Shown: positions 19,173 through 28,358, counted from the stretch's first letter. The stretch: DNA of 64,000 bases from Roseateles oligotrophus (GCF_014204525.1 NZ_JACHLP010000004.1:248001-312000); one strand, 5' to 3'. A program made the numbers and translations. Notes: generated by a model not told the origin, from the letters alone.

Positions 19173-19949
19173 ATGGGGCCTGCTCGCAGCCTGATCCTGA
19201 CCCGGCCGCTGGCCCAGACCCAAGACTGGCTGCAAAGGCTGGCCGGCCTGGGGGTGGCGGCGCAGAGCTTTCCGCTGATCGAGATTGCGTCCCGGGACGG
19301 GGCGGCCGCCGAAGCGGCCGCGGCCTGGCTGCGTTTGCCCACGGCGGCCCTAGCCTTCTTCGTCAGCCCCAATGCGGTCCAGCATTTCTTTGCCCAGCGC
19401 CCGGCCGCTCAGGCCTGGCCGGCGGCCTGCCTGGCGGCCTGTGTGGGTCCCGGCAGCGCCCGGGCCCTGCAGGCGGCGGGCGTGCCGGCCGAGCTGATCC
19501 TGCAGCCGCCGGCCGATGCAGCCAGCCTGGACTCCGAACACCTCTGGCCCCTGCTGCAGCCACGCGATTGGCAGGGGCGGCAGGTCTTGCTGCTGCGCGG
19601 CGACGGTGGCCGCGAGTGGTTGGCCGAGCGCCTGCGCGAGCGCGGTGCTGATGTCACCGCTTTCAGCGTCTACAGCCGCCGCTGCCCCGAGCTGGACGCC
19701 GCCGGGCAGGCGCGTTTGCGGGCCTTGCTGGCCGCGCCCCAAGCCTCGGTCTGGCTGCTCAGCAGTGCCGAGGGGGTGGCCAATCTGGCGGCCCTGGCCG
19801 CGGGCGATGCGGCCTGGGGCCAGCGTGCCTGCATCGCCACCCACGCCCGCATTGCCGAGGCCGCGCGAGCCCTGGGTTTTGGGCATGTGGTTTTGGCGCG
19901 ACCCGATGCGCCCGCCCTGGTGCAGGCCTTTCAGGCCATGCAGGGCTGA
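19173..19949 (+). CDS. hemD: Uroporphyrinogen-III synthase
   Basis: Closes and inverts ring D of hydroxymethylbilane to make uroporphyrinogen III. The sequence is poorly conserved as in all HemD proteins, but the two-lobed pattern is clear: FFVSPNAVQHFF, VGPGSARALQAAGV, LLLRGDGGREWL and the late YSRRCP. Length (258 residues) is usual. It follows hemC by 11 bases with an AGGAGGG Shine-Dalgarno overlapping the hemC stop, consistent with coupled translation. Position in hemCDXY supports the assignment. Confidence 0.93.
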   Translation: MGPARSLILTRPLAQTQDWLQRLAGLGVAAQSFPLIEIASRDGAAAEAAAAWLRLPTAALAFFVSPNAVQHFFAQRPAAQAWPAACLAACVGPGSARALQAAGVPAELILQPPADAASLDSEHLWPLLQPRDWQGRQVLLLRGDGGREWLAERLRERGADVTAFSVYSRRCPELDAAGQARLRALLAAPQASVWLLSSAEGVANLAALAAGDAAWGQRACIATHARIAEAARALGFGHVVLARPDAPALVQAFQAMQG

Positions 19950-19969
19950 CCCCTACAATCATTTGCACC

Positions 19970-21145
19970 GTGAGCGATACCCAACAAAACTCCCCAGAAA
20001 CCGCGTCCGCGCCCCAGGCGCCGACGCTGGCCGCTGCCCCTGAATCCCGTGTTCAGGCGTCCGATAAAACCTCCCCAGGCTCGCAATGGCTGCCCATCGC
20101 CGCCGGCTTGCTCGGCCTGGCCGGTCTGGGCCTGGGCTGGCAGAGCATGAGCCGCCAGCAGGCGTTGGAGCAGGAGTTGGTGCGCCGCCAGGAGCTGATC
20201 CAGACCAATTCCGGTGAGGCCAAGGCGGCCGCCAAGGCCTCGCAGGAGTTGACCCGCGACACCGCCGCCAAGGTGGCCTTGCTGGACGCCCGCCTGGCCG
20301 AGGTGGCCTTGCAGCGCGGCCAGCTGGAGGAGTTGATCCAGTCCATGTCGCGCTCGCGGGACGAGAACGTGATCGGCGATATCGAGGCCTCCATCCGCGT
20401 GGCCCTGCAACAGTCGGCCATCACCGGCAGTGCCGAGCCCCTGGTGGTGACGCTCAAGCTGGCCGATGAGCGCTTGCTGCGCTACAAGCAGCCACGCATG
20501 GAAGGTGTGCGCCGCGCCGTGGCCCGCGATCTGGACCGGGTCAAATCGGTCAGCGTGGTCGATGTATCGACCCTGACCATCAAGCTGGACGAGGTGGTGC
20601 GCCTGCTCGACGAGCTGCCGCTGACGGTCAATGCCGAAAAAGCGGCCGAGCCCAAGGCGGCGGCCGAGGAGCCACGCCTCCGGCCCGGCAGCGGCCGGCC
20701 GCTCAAGGCCTCGGCGGCGGCCGAGGAAAAGCCGCCGACCGCCGCCGACGGCGAGTTGGCCCAATGGTGGTGGACCGCCAAAAAAGGCTTGCGCGAGACC
20801 GCCGCCCTGGCCTGGACCGAGACCCGCAGCCTGATCCGCGTCACCCGCATCGAGCACCCGGAGGCGGCCTTGCTGGCGCCCGAGCAGGCCTTCTTCCTGC
20901 GCGAGAACATCAAGCTGCGCCTGCTCAATGCACGCCTGGCCCTGCTGAGCCGCCAGTTCGAGACGGCGCAGGCCGATCTGCGTGACAGCCAGGAAATGCT
21001 GAACCGCTATTTCGACGGCCGCTCCCGCAAGGTGCAGGTGGCCGGCGATCTGCTGCGCCAGGTGGCCGGCCAAGCCCGCCAGGTCATCGTGCCCCGCCCC
21101 GACGACACGCTGGCCGCGCTCTCCGCCGCGGCCGCCGGCCGCTGA
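19970..21145 (+). CDS. hemX: HemX-family membrane protein
   Basis: A 391-residue inner-membrane protein of the HemX (uroporphyrinogen-III C-methyltransferase-related by name) family; biochemical role is not settled. An acidic N-terminal tail of about 38 residues is followed by one membrane helix (WLPIAAGLLGLAGLGLGW) and a long coiled-coil and helical periplasmic part. The conserved C-terminal portion includes TETRSLIRVTRIEHPEAALL and FFLRENIKLRLLNARLALLS. The start is a GTG at 19970; an in-frame ATG is only found well inside the protein. Lies between hemD and hemY. Confidence 0.88.
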   Translation: MSDTQQNSPETASAPQAPTLAAAPESRVQASDKTSPGSQWLPIAAGLLGLAGLGLGWQSMSRQQALEQELVRRQELIQTNSGEAKAAAKASQELTRDTAAKVALLDARLAEVALQRGQLEELIQSMSRSRDENVIGDIEASIRVALQQSAITGSAEPLVVTLKLADERLLRYKQPRMEGVRRAVARDLDRVKSVSVVDVSTLTIKLDEVVRLLDELPLTVNAEKAAEPKAAAEEPRLRPGSGRPLKASAAAEEKPPTAADGELAQWWWTAKKGLRETAALAWTETRSLIRVTRIEHPEAALLAPEQAFFLRENIKLRLLNARLALLSRQFETAQADLRDSQEMLNRYFDGRSRKVQVAGDLLRQVAGQARQVIVPRPDDTLAALSAAAAGR

Positions 21146-21165
21146 AGAACAGGGGCCCGAATTTC

Positions 21166-22413
21166 ATGCGCACCATCATCTGGTTGGTTTTGCTTTTTTC
21201 GGTGGCCGTGGTGGCCGCCCTGGTGCTGGGTCGTAACGACGGACTGGCGAGTTTCTACTGGAATGGCTGGCGCCTTGATGTGTCGCTCAACCTCTTCCTG
21301 CTGGTGCTGGTGGGCAGCTGCTTTGCCCTGGTGACGGCCATTCAGACCGTGGGCTCCATGATCAGCCTGCCACGGCGTGCCAAGGAGTGGCGCCTGGCTC
21401 AGCGCGAGCGCAGTGCTCAGCTGGCGTTGCGCGAGTCCTTGGGCGAGTTCTTCGGGGCCCGCTACGGCCGCGCTCAGAAGGCCGCCCAGCGGGCGCTGAG
21501 CATCCATGCCCAGACGCCAGAGTTGGCGCAGGACGAAGGTTTTCTCGCCCTGGGCCATCTGCTGGCGGCCCATAGCGCGCACCGCTTGCAAGACCGCCGT
21601 CGCCGTGACGAGCAGCTGAGCCAGGCGCTGGAACTGGCGCGGCGCAGCTCGGCCGGGCGTGCCCAGGAAGAGGGCGCCTTGCTGCTGGCCGCCGAATGGG
21701 CGCTGGATGATCGCGATGCGCCGCGTGCCCTGGGTCTGCTGGCCGATCTGAACCCGGGCGTGGCGCGCCGCACCCAGGCCTTGCGCCTGAAGCTGCAGGC
21801 CAGCCGCCTGGCCAAGCAATCGCTGGAGGCCTTGCGCACCGCCCGCCTGCTGGCCAAGCACCAGGGTTTTTCCAAGGTGGCGGCGCAAGGCTTGCTGCGC
21901 TCGCTGGCTTTTGAAGCGCTGGACGGCGCGCGGGATGTCGATCAGCTGCGCCAGGTCTGGCAGCAACTGGACAGCGCCGACCGCCGCGATGTGTTGGTGG
22001 CCTGCCGCGCCGCCAGCCGTGCGGCCGCCCTGGGTTCGCCGGACGATGGGCGCGGTTGGCTGCGCCCCTTCTGGGACGATATCGCCGAGCTGCAAAACGA
22101 TGAGCGAGCCGCCTTGGCCGAAAGCCTGGTGCCGGTGCTGCCGGGCCTGGCACCCGAATGGCTGCAGCGCCTGGAGTCGGCCGTGCAGCGCTTCCCGCGC
22201 GATAAATACCTGGCCTACGCCCTGGGCCATGCGCTGGCCGAGCGCCAGCTCTGGGGCAAGGCCCGCTTGATGCTGGAGCAGGTCTGCGACGACCATGAGG
22301 TGGGTGTGGCGGCGCGCCGCCGCAGCTGGCTGACCCTGGCCCAGCTGGCCGAACAGGACGGCGATCAGGATCGCCGGGCGCGCTGTTTCGAGGCCGCCGC
22401 GCTGCTGCAATAA
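21166..22413 (+). CDS. hemY: HemY-family protein (membrane anchored, TPR-like)
   Basis: A 415-residue protein with two N-terminal membrane helices (about residues 2-22 and 41-63) and a long helical region with tetratricopeptide-like pairs. The family motif GRNDGLASFYWNGWRLDVS between the two helices is typical of proteobacterial HemY. This is not the protoporphyrinogen oxidase of the same name in Firmicutes. Last gene of the hemCDXY operon; two tRNA genes with their own promoter follow on the same strand. Confidence 0.9.
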   Translation: MRTIIWLVLLFSVAVVAALVLGRNDGLASFYWNGWRLDVSLNLFLLVLVGSCFALVTAIQTVGSMISLPRRAKEWRLAQRERSAQLALRESLGEFFGARYGRAQKAAQRALSIHAQTPELAQDEGFLALGHLLAAHSAHRLQDRRRRDEQLSQALELARRSSAGRAQEEGALLLAAEWALDDRDAPRALGLLADLNPGVARRTQALRLKLQASRLAKQSLEALRTARLLAKHQGFSKVAAQGLLRSLAFEALDGARDVDQLRQVWQQLDSADRRDVLVACRAASRAAALGSPDDGRGWLRPFWDDIAELQNDERAALAESLVPVLPGLAPEWLQRLESAVQRFPRDKYLAYALGHALAERQLWGKARLMLEQVCDDHEVGVAARRRSWLTLAQLAEQDGDQDRRARCFEAAALLQ

Positions 22414-22432
22414 GAAGATTTTTTGAATATTC

Positions 22433-22462
22433 TTGCCTGGCCCGCAAAAGGCGTGCTATAGT
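22433..22462 (+). promoter_or_regulatory. Probable sigma-70 promoter of the first tRNA-Arg
   Basis: TTGCCT (22433-22438) and TATAGT (22457-22462) are separated by 18 bases and end 10 bases before the tRNA. Spacing and distance fit a stable-RNA promoter. Confidence 0.55.
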
Positions 22463-22472
22463 GCAAGGCTTC

Positions 22473-22549
22473 GCGGCTGTAGCTCAGTTGGATAGAGTAC
22501 TTGGCTACGAACCAAGGGGTCGTGGGTTCGAATCCTGCCAGCCGCACCA
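22473..22549 (+). tRNA. tRNA-Arg (anticodon ACG)
   Basis: A 77-base cloverleaf with CCA encoded. Acceptor stem GCGGCTG/CAGCCGC pairs perfectly. The anticodon stem CTTGG/CCAAG encloses the 7-base loop CTACGAA with anticodon ACG (A34 normally becomes inosine and reads CGU, CGC and CGA). The T arm carries GTTCGAATC. Identical to the copy at 22914-22990. Confidence 0.97.
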
Positions 22550-22568
22550 AAATAAGAAGAAATTGGAA

Positions 22569-22598
22569 AGCCCCAGCAAGCAATTGCTGGGGCTTTTT
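22569..22598 (+). terminator. Intrinsic terminator after the first tRNA-Arg
   Basis: AGCCCCAGCAA (22569-22579) pairs perfectly with TTGCTGGGGCT (22584-22594), followed by a T run. The next 270 bases (about 22600-22870) are AT-rich for this genome; I see no gene or RNA in them. Confidence 0.85.
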
Positions 22599-22870
22599 CT
22601 ATTTATGTAGGCAGATGTTTTTTGAATGGCCGGCGTGGCAGCAATACCGCGCAGGAGATTTGGAAAACAGCTGCACGAGATTTGCAGCAAGGTTGTTTCG
22701 CAAATGCGTGAATGAAGAAAGTTTCGAAAGATACTGAAAACATTCAATTGCAGCGAATTTCTGGTTTATACTAGCAACACTGTTGAAAAACAAATCACAG
22801 CCCGGCCGTTGCAAGACGGTCGCTATGGCGAATGACTTGCCAAGCAGAGTTTGCAAATTTCAGCAAATTC

Positions 22871-22901
22871 TTGCAAAAACAAGAAATATTCGTGTTATAG
22901 T
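22871..22901 (+). promoter_or_regulatory. Possible promoter of the second tRNA-Arg
   Basis: TATAGT at 22896-22901 lies 12 bases before the tRNA, as in the first copy. TTGCAA at 22871-22876 may be the -35 element, though the 19-base spacing is long. The -10 hexamer is the firmer half. Confidence 0.4.
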
Positions 22902-22913
22902 AGAGGGCTTGAA

Positions 22914-22990
22914 GCGGCTGTAGCTCAGTTGGATAGAGTACTTGGCTACGAACCAAGGGGTCGTGGGTTCGAATCCTGCCAGCCGCACCA
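22914..22990 (+). tRNA. tRNA-Arg (anticodon ACG), second copy
   Basis: Base-for-base identical to the tRNA at 22473-22549, 441 bases downstream. The flanks after the tRNA are also similar (AAAATAAGAAGAAAT then a hairpin), so a unit of tRNA plus terminator was duplicated. Both copies are intact. Confidence 0.97.
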
Positions 22991-23009
22991 AAATAAGAAG
23001 AAATCGGAA

Positions 23010-23039
23010 AGCCTCGGCGAGTAATCGCTGGGGCTTTTT
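23010..23039 (+). terminator. Intrinsic terminator after the second tRNA-Arg
   Basis: AGCCTCGGCGA (23010-23020) pairs with TCGCTGGGGCT (23025-23035) using two G-U pairs in RNA, followed by TTTTT. It is a diverged copy of the terminator at 22569-22598. It lies 40 bases beyond the 3' end of the converging racemase gene. Confidence 0.8.
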
Positions 23040-23080
23040 CAATTTGCATTTCGATTTTGCCTGTTTTGATTTTGATTCGT

Positions 23081-24229
23081 TCAGCGGCTCGCCAGCATTT
23101 GCATAATCTCGGCGGCCTCGAATCCCAGCTCATTCAATAGCGCCCGCGTGTCGGCGCCCGGCTGCGGCCCGGCCTGCGGTGGCCGCAGCCGGCTGCGCGA
23201 GAAGCGTGGTGAGGCGGCGGGCTGCCAGTGGCCGTTCACCCGGGCGAAATTGCCGCGGGCTTGTTGATGCGGGTGCTGGGCGGCCTCGTCCAGGCTCAGC
23301 ACCGGCGCGAAGCAGGCGTCCGTGCCTTCCAGCAAGGCGCTCCAGGCCGCCCGGCTCTTGCTCTTGATGCGGGCTGCGACCCGTTCGCGAAGGGCCGGCC
23401 ACAGCCGCGTGTCGTACTGGGCGGCGGGGTCGACATCGCCTAGTTCCAGGCGCTGCAGCAGCTCGGCGTAGAACTGGGGCTCGATGGCGCCCAGGGTCAC
23501 AAAGCCGCCGTCCGCGCATTCAAAGCTGTCGTAGAAGGGGGAGCTGTGCAGAAAGAAGTTCTGCGCCGCCTGTTCGGGCCACATGCCGCTGGCGCGCAGC
23601 GAATGCACCAGGGCGCTGAGCGTGCCCACGCCGTCGATCATCGCCGCGTCCACCACCTGGCCCTGGCCGCTGCGCCTGGCCTCCAGCAGCGCGCAGACCA
23701 GGCCAAAGGCCAGAAACATGGCGCCGCCCGCCATATCGCCCAGCAAGGTGGCGGGCAGGGTGGGCGCCTGGCCGGCCCGGCTGGCGAAAGACAGGGCGCC
23801 GGTGAGGGCGACGTAGTTGATGTCGTGGCCGGCGGCCTGGGCCAGCGGGCCGCTCTGGCCCCAGCCGGTGACACGGCCAAACACCAGGCGGGGGTTGCTG
23901 GCGGTGAAACGCTCGGGGCCCAGGCCCAGGCGCTCCATCACGCCGGGGCGATAGCCTTCGATCAAGGCGTCGGCGCTGTTGATCAAGGCTTGCACGGCGC
24001 GCTGGCCGGCCGGCGTCTTCAGGTCCAGGCAGATGGAGCGTTTGCCCCGGTTCATGGCCTCGCCCGCCCCCAGGCTGCGCAGGGCGGCCGGCCGCTCCAC
24101 CACAATCACCTCGGCCCCCATATCGGCCAGCAACATGCCGCAAAAAGGGCCCGGGCCTATGCCGGCCATTTCTATCACCCGCAAACCGCTCAGGGGACCG
24201 TCCGAAGGCTGTGGAAGCGCGACCGTCAT
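23081..24229 (-). CDS. Alpha-methylacyl-CoA racemase (CaiB/BaiF family III CoA-transferase fold)
   Basis: A 382-residue member of the family III CoA-transferase superfamily. The GHDINYVALTGAL motif, with the His of the racemase catalytic pair, and LLGDMAGGAM, with the catalytic Asp, point to an alpha-methylacyl-CoA racemase rather than a CoA transferase. Racemisation of 2-methyl-branched acyl-CoAs lets them enter beta-oxidation. The ATG at 24229 is chosen because GGAG lies about nine bases upstream; the longer frame to 24586 covers the greB gene on the other strand and is not credible. Divergent from greB with a 42-base gap. Confidence 0.88.
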   Translation of the reverse strand: MTVALPQPSDGPLSGLRVIEMAGIGPGPFCGMLLADMGAEVIVVERPAALRSLGAGEAMNRGKRSICLDLKTPAGQRAVQALINSADALIEGYRPGVMERLGLGPERFTASNPRLVFGRVTGWGQSGPLAQAAGHDINYVALTGALSFASRAGQAPTLPATLLGDMAGGAMFLAFGLVCALLEARRSGQGQVVDAAMIDGVGTLSALVHSLRASGMWPEQAAQNFFLHSSPFYDSFECADGGFVTLGAIEPQFYAELLQRLELGDVDPAAQYDTRLWPALRERVAARIKSKSRAAWSALLEGTDACFAPVLSLDEAAQHPHQQARGNFARVNGHWQPAASPRFSRSRLRPPQAGPQPGADTRALLNELGFEAAEIMQMLASR

Positions 24230-24271
24230 GCTTGTGTCTCCAGGCGATGTTCTTGGCGAGACAATACACGC

Positions 24272-24829
24272 ATGAACAAGGCATTCACCAAAGAGAGCGA
24301 CTCTGAGGACGACGATGAGTTGGCCCTGCCCGCCCTGCCGCAGGGCACACGCAACTACATGACGCCCGCGGGTTATGCGCGCCTGCGCGGCGAGTTCATG
24401 AGCCTGCTGGACGAGGAGCGGCCCAAGATCGTCGAGATCGTCTCCTGGGCGGCCAAGAACGGTGATCGCAGCGAGAACGGCGACTACCTCTACGGCAAGA
24501 AGCGCTTGCGCGAGATCGACCGCCGCCTGCGCTTTCTGACCAAACGCCTGGACATCGCCGAGGTGGCCGACCCCAGCCTGCACCACGGCAGCGACCAGAT
24601 CTTTTTCGGCGCCACCGTGACTTATGCCAATGCCAAGGGGGAGGAGCGCACCATCACCATCAAGGGCATCGACGAGGCCGACAGCCTGGCCGGCGAGGTC
24701 AGCTGGGTTTCGCCGATAGCACGGGTGCTGCTGAAGGCCCGCGAGGGCGATGAGTTGCAGCTGATGACGCCGGGCGGCCTGGAGCAGATCGAGGTGGTGG
24801 CGGTGCGTTACCCGGAGCCCATCAAGTAG
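24272..24829 (+). CDS. greB: Transcription elongation factor GreB
   Basis: A 185-residue cleavage factor that rescues backtracked RNA polymerase by inserting a coiled coil into the secondary channel. The N-terminal coiled coil is clear (NYMTPAGYARLRGEF through RRLRFLTKRLDIAEV) with the acidic tip residues in KNGDRSENGDY, and the C-terminal FKBP-like domain contains WVSPIARVLLKAREGDEL. A Lys/Asp-rich 25-residue leader precedes it. GreB rather than GreA is inferred from the YLYGKKRLREIDRRLRFL pattern. Its stop overlaps the end of the converging spoT gene by eight bases. Confidence 0.95.
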   Translation: MNKAFTKESDSEDDDELALPALPQGTRNYMTPAGYARLRGEFMSLLDEERPKIVEIVSWAAKNGDRSENGDYLYGKKRLREIDRRLRFLTKRLDIAEVADPSLHHGSDQIFFGATVTYANAKGEERTITIKGIDEADSLAGEVSWVSPIARVLLKAREGDELQLMTPGGLEQIEVVAVRYPEPIK

Positions 24830-27116
24830 GTTTGACTCGCCAGACCCGCAACACCGCAGGCGAGCGCTTGAGGGTGCGCAAGACCTCGGCCAGGTGCAGG
24901 CGGTCGCGCACCGAGAGCAGCAGATTCATCTCGGCCGTCTCGCGCTGCTGCGACTCGTCGCTCATCTGGATATGGGTGATGTCGGCCTCGGCCGCGCTGA
25001 CGGCCTGGGCCACCTGGGCCAGCACGCCCTTGCCATTGTTGAGCAGCAGGGCGACGGCGGCCTCGAAGGGGCGGCTCAGCTCCTCGGCCCAGTGCACGGC
25101 GATCCAGTGCTCGCTGTCGCGCTGGAACAGCTTGCGGCCCACCTGGCATTCGGCCGTGTGCACCAGCAGGCCCTCGCCGCGGCCCAGATAACCCTTGATC
25201 TCATCGCCAGGAATCGGCCGGCAGCAGCTGGCCAGGCGCACCGAGGCGCCCTCGCTGCCGTCCAGCGTGACCTGGCCCTGGGCGGGCGCCTCTTCGGTGC
25301 TGAAGCGGCCCATGGTCAGCATGACGGCGTCGGGGCGCTGGCCTTGTTCGGCCAGCATGCGGGCCAGCTTCTTGGCCACGATGGTGGCGATCTTGCGGCC
25401 CAGGCCGATTTCCACCAGCAGCTCGTCGATATGGCGGTTGCCGGCCCAGCGGGCCAGCTGCTGCCAGAGCTGGGCGGCGGCATTGTCCTCGTCGTCCAGG
25501 CTGGGCAGGGCCAGGCCCTCGGCGCGCAGGGCTTGCGAGAGCATTTTCTCGCCCAGGTCGCGCGACTCGTCCTGCTCCAGATTCTTCAGGAAGTGGCGGA
25601 TCTTGGAGCGCGCCCGGCCGGTGCGCACAAAGCTCAGCCAGGCCGGGTTGGGGCGGGCGCCGGCGGCGGTGACGATCTCCACCACATCGCCGCTGCGCAA
25701 CTCGGTGCGCAGCGGCACGGGCTCGCCATTGATCTGGGCCGCCACGCAATGGTCGCCCACATCGGAGTGGATGGCGTAGGCATAGTCCACCGGCGTGGCG
25801 CCGCGCGGCAAGGCCATGATCTTGGACTTGGGCGTGAAGACGTAGACGGCGTCGGGGAAGAGGTCGATCTTGACGTGTTCCAGGAACTCGTTGGCGTCGC
25901 GGGTCTCGTCCTGGATATCGATCAGGGACTGCAGCCAGCGCGAGCCCATTTGCTGGGCCGATTCGGGGCCGCCGCCGCCGCTGCCCTCGTTTTTGTACAG
26001 CCAATGGGCGGCCACGCCTTTTTCCGCCACCAGATGCATGGACTCGGTGCGCAGCTGGAACTCCACCGGCGTGCCCAGCGGGCTGACCAGGGTGGTGTGC
26101 AGGGACTGGTAGCCATTCGGCTTGGGGATGGCGATGTAGTCCTTGAAGCGGCCCGGCTGGGGCTTGTAGAGCTGGTGCAGCACGCCCAGGGACAGATAGC
26201 AGCTGGGCAGGTCGTGGACCACGATGCGGAAGCCGAAGATATCGCTGACCTGGGCAAAGCTCAGGTGCTTGTCGCGCATCTTCTGGTAGATGGAGTAAAC
26301 GGTTTTCTCGCGGCCCTGCACCTCGACCCGCAGATCCGAGGCGGCAAAGGCTTTTTCCACATCGCGCTCGATACGCGAGACCAGATCGCGCCGGTTGCCG
26401 CGGGCCTTGGCGATGGCCTTGCTCAGGGCCGCATGGCGCCAGGGGTAGATGTGGGAGAAGGACAGCTCCTGCAGCTCGCGGTAGATCTGGTTCAGGCCCA
26501 GGCGGTGGGCGATCGGGGCGTAGATGTCCAGGGTCTCGCGCGCGATGCGGCGGCGCTTGGCCGGTGCCATCGCCTCCATGGTGCGCATATTGTGCAGGCG
26601 GTCGGCCAGCTTGATCAGGATGACCCGCACATCACGGGCCATGGCCAGCAGCATCTTGCGAAAGCTCTCGGCCTGGGATTCTTCCTTGGTGGAGAACTGC
26701 AGCTTGTCCAGCTTGGTCAGCCCATCCACCAGCTCGGCGGTGGGGGCGCCGAAGCGCTCGATCAGCTCGGTCTTGGTGACGCCGCAGTCCTCCATCGCGT
26801 CGTGCATCAGGGCGGCCATGATGGCTTGCGCATCCAGGCGCCAGTCGGCGCACAGGCCGGCCACGGCGATGGGGTGGGTGATATAGGGTTCGCCGCTGGC
26901 GCGGAACTGGCCCAGATGGGCCTCGTCGGCGAATTTATAGGCCTCGCGTATGCGCTTGATATCGGCCTTGGGCAGATAACTCAGGCGATGGACCAAGGCA
27001 TCAAAAGACGCGGCCTCGGCCGCGGTGGGCTCGGGGGCTGCGGGCGCAGGCCTAAGACCCGGCAGACTGGACAGCGCGGCAGGAAGACGTGAGACGGCAA
27101 AAGATCGGAAACCCAT
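24822..27116 (-). CDS. spoT: Bifunctional (p)ppGpp synthetase/hydrolase (RelA/SpoT family)
   Basis: A 764-residue stringent-response enzyme that makes and degrades (p)ppGpp. The N-terminal HD hydrolase domain is intact (HPIAVAGL, HDAMEDCG, RLHNMRTM), which separates it from RelA. The synthetase domain follows with the KDYIAIPKPNGYQSLHTT substrate-binding loop and DIFGFRIVV. Then come a TGS domain (VFTPKSKIMALPRGATPVDYA, first part), a helical region and a C-terminal ACT domain. An intrinsic terminator lies between rpoZ and this gene, so it probably has its own promoter in 27117-27226 despite the common gmk-rpoZ-spoT order. Confidence 0.95.
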   Translation of the reverse strand: MGFRSFAVSRLPAALSSLPGLRPAPAAPEPTAAEAASFDALVHRLSYLPKADIKRIREAYKFADEAHLGQFRASGEPYITHPIAVAGLCADWRLDAQAIMAALMHDAMEDCGVTKTELIERFGAPTAELVDGLTKLDKLQFSTKEESQAESFRKMLLAMARDVRVILIKLADRLHNMRTMEAMAPAKRRRIARETLDIYAPIAHRLGLNQIYRELQELSFSHIYPWRHAALSKAIAKARGNRRDLVSRIERDVEKAFAASDLRVEVQGREKTVYSIYQKMRDKHLSFAQVSDIFGFRIVVHDLPSCYLSLGVLHQLYKPQPGRFKDYIAIPKPNGYQSLHTTLVSPLGTPVEFQLRTESMHLVAEKGVAAHWLYKNEGSGGGGPESAQQMGSRWLQSLIDIQDETRDANEFLEHVKIDLFPDAVYVFTPKSKIMALPRGATPVDYAYAIHSDVGDHCVAAQINGEPVPLRTELRSGDVVEIVTAAGARPNPAWLSFVRTGRARSKIRHFLKNLEQDESRDLGEKMLSQALRAEGLALPSLDDEDNAAAQLWQQLARWAGNRHIDELLVEIGLGRKIATIVAKKLARMLAEQGQRPDAVMLTMGRFSTEEAPAQGQVTLDGSEGASVRLASCCRPIPGDEIKGYLGRGEGLLVHTAECQVGRKLFQRDSEHWIAVHWAEELSRPFEAAVALLLNNGKGVLAQVAQAVSAAEADITHIQMSDESQQRETAEMNLLLSVRDRLHLAEVLRTLKRSPAVLRVWRVKPT

Positions 27117-27226
27117 GGGGCGAATTTACCGCATCACGGCAGGCTCGGCAGGCATGTGCTGGCCGGGCGAGCGATGGCATGGGTTTTTTCGGCCTTGTCC
27201 AGAGCATTTGGGCACAAAACGGGCGC

Positions 27227-27249
27227 AAAAAAGGCACCCGCAGGTGCCT
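27227..27249 (-). terminator. Intrinsic terminator after gmk-rpoZ
   Basis: On the minus strand GGCACC (27248-27243) and GGTGCC (27238-27233) form a hairpin with a 4-base loop, followed by six T residues. It is 34 bases beyond the rpoZ stop and 110 bases before spoT. Confidence 0.85.
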
Positions 27250-27282
27250 CTTGGATCCGGCGCCAGGCGCCGCGGCCGAAAC

Positions 27283-27486
27283 TCAGACCGGCACCTTGCG
27301 CAGCATTTCGATGCCGACTTCACCGGCGGCGATCTCGCGCAGCGCGGTCACGCCGGGCTTGTTCTTGCTTTCGATCTTGGGTGTGTGGCCTTGGCTCAGC
27401 ATGCGAGCACGGTAGGTCGCTGCGAGCACCAACTGGAAGCGGTTGGGGATCTTGGTCAGGCAGTCTTCAACAGTGATGCGGGCCAT
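27283..27486 (-). CDS. rpoZ: RNA polymerase omega subunit
   Basis: A 67-residue omega subunit, the usual betaproteobacterial length, which helps assemble and stabilise the beta-prime subunit. The start [23 protein letters not shown] and the basic motif following it are diagnostic. It lies 32 bases after gmk on the same strand and is followed by a strong terminator, so the gmk-rpoZ unit is closed at its 3' end. Confidence 0.97.
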   Translation of the reverse strand: MARITVEDCLTKIPNRFQLVLAATYRARMLSQGHTPKIESKNKPGVTALREIAAGEVGIEMLRKVPV

Positions 27487-27518
27487 GTGTAGGTTCCAGT
27501 CCAGGTGTGCAAATGAAT

Positions 27519-28139
27519 TCAGGGGAGTTCGAGCGCGCGGAAAACGGCGGAGCGGTTTCGGCGCTGAGCGGCGTATTTTAACCGCTGCGCGTGAACAATC
27601 GACTTGAGGTCAAAAACAGCCGTGTCAAATACCGCGTTGACGACGACGAAATCGAACTTCTGCGCCTGTGCCACCTCGATGCGGGCATTGCTCATGCGCT
27701 GATGGATGACGGCCGGGTCGGTGTCGCCGCGGCGGTTCAGGCGCTGCTCCAACTCCTCCCAGCTGGGCGGCAGGATGAAGATCAGCACGGCATAGGGAAA
27801 CAGCTGCTTGATCTGCAGTGCGCCCTGGAAGTCGATCTCCAGCACCACATCGTCACCATGGGCCATGCGGGCCTCGATGGCGGCGCGCGAGGTGCCGTAG
27901 AGATTGCTGTGGACCTCGGCCCATTCGAAGAACTCGCCCCGTTCGGCCATGGCGCGGAACTCTGCGACGCTGGTGAACCAGTATTCGCGGCCATGCTGCT
28001 CCTGACCACGCGGTGCGCGCGAGGTGTGGGAGATGGACACATCCAGCTTGGAGTCCAGCTCCAGCAAGGCCTTCACCAGGCTGGATTTGCCAGCCCCGCT
28101 GGGCGCTGCGACGACGAAAAGATTGCCTGGGTATTCCAT
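27519..28139 (-). CDS. gmk: Guanylate kinase
   Basis: A 206-residue kinase that converts GMP to GDP. The P-loop [10 protein letters not shown] is near the N-terminus, followed by the GMP-binding residues in SHTSRAPR, the HGREYWF motif and [14 protein letters not shown]. The start at 28139 ([10 protein letters not shown]) gives the family length; a frame running to 28367 would add a non-conserved leader into the hydrogenase promoter region. Operon with rpoZ. Confidence 0.96.
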   Translation of the reverse strand: MEYPGNLFVVAAPSGAGKSSLVKALLELDSKLDVSISHTSRAPRGQEQHGREYWFTSVAEFRAMAERGEFFEWAEVHSNLYGTSRAAIEARMAHGDDVVLEIDFQGALQIKQLFPYAVLIFILPPSWEELEQRLNRRGDTDPAVIHQRMSNARIEVAQAQKFDFVVVNAVFDTAVFDLKSIVHAQRLKYAAQRRNRSAVFRALELP

Positions 28140-28358
28140 GGGGGATCTTGAAAAGAATGGGACGCGCGAGCCGCGTGAAGCGCCCATTTTAAGGCCTGCC
28201 CCGTGCCGCGACTGCCGTGCAGGCTGGGCGTTTGCGCACTGAAATGGCAGCAGTGGAAAGCCAGTTTGCAGTACGTGCTTCGATTGGCAAGGCGAGCTTG
28301 CAGCGGCCTTCACGGCCCCGCCCACTCCGGCCGGGTCGGGTTGATATTCACATTCAAA

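Noticed and set aside
22501-22737. Short frame starting inside the first tRNA-Arg
   Set aside because: It overlaps the tRNA and its terminator, has no ribosome site and no similarity to any family.
24894-27092. 732-codon plus-strand frame opposite spoT
   Set aside because: The minus-strand SpoT protein has all its domains; the plus-strand translation shows none.
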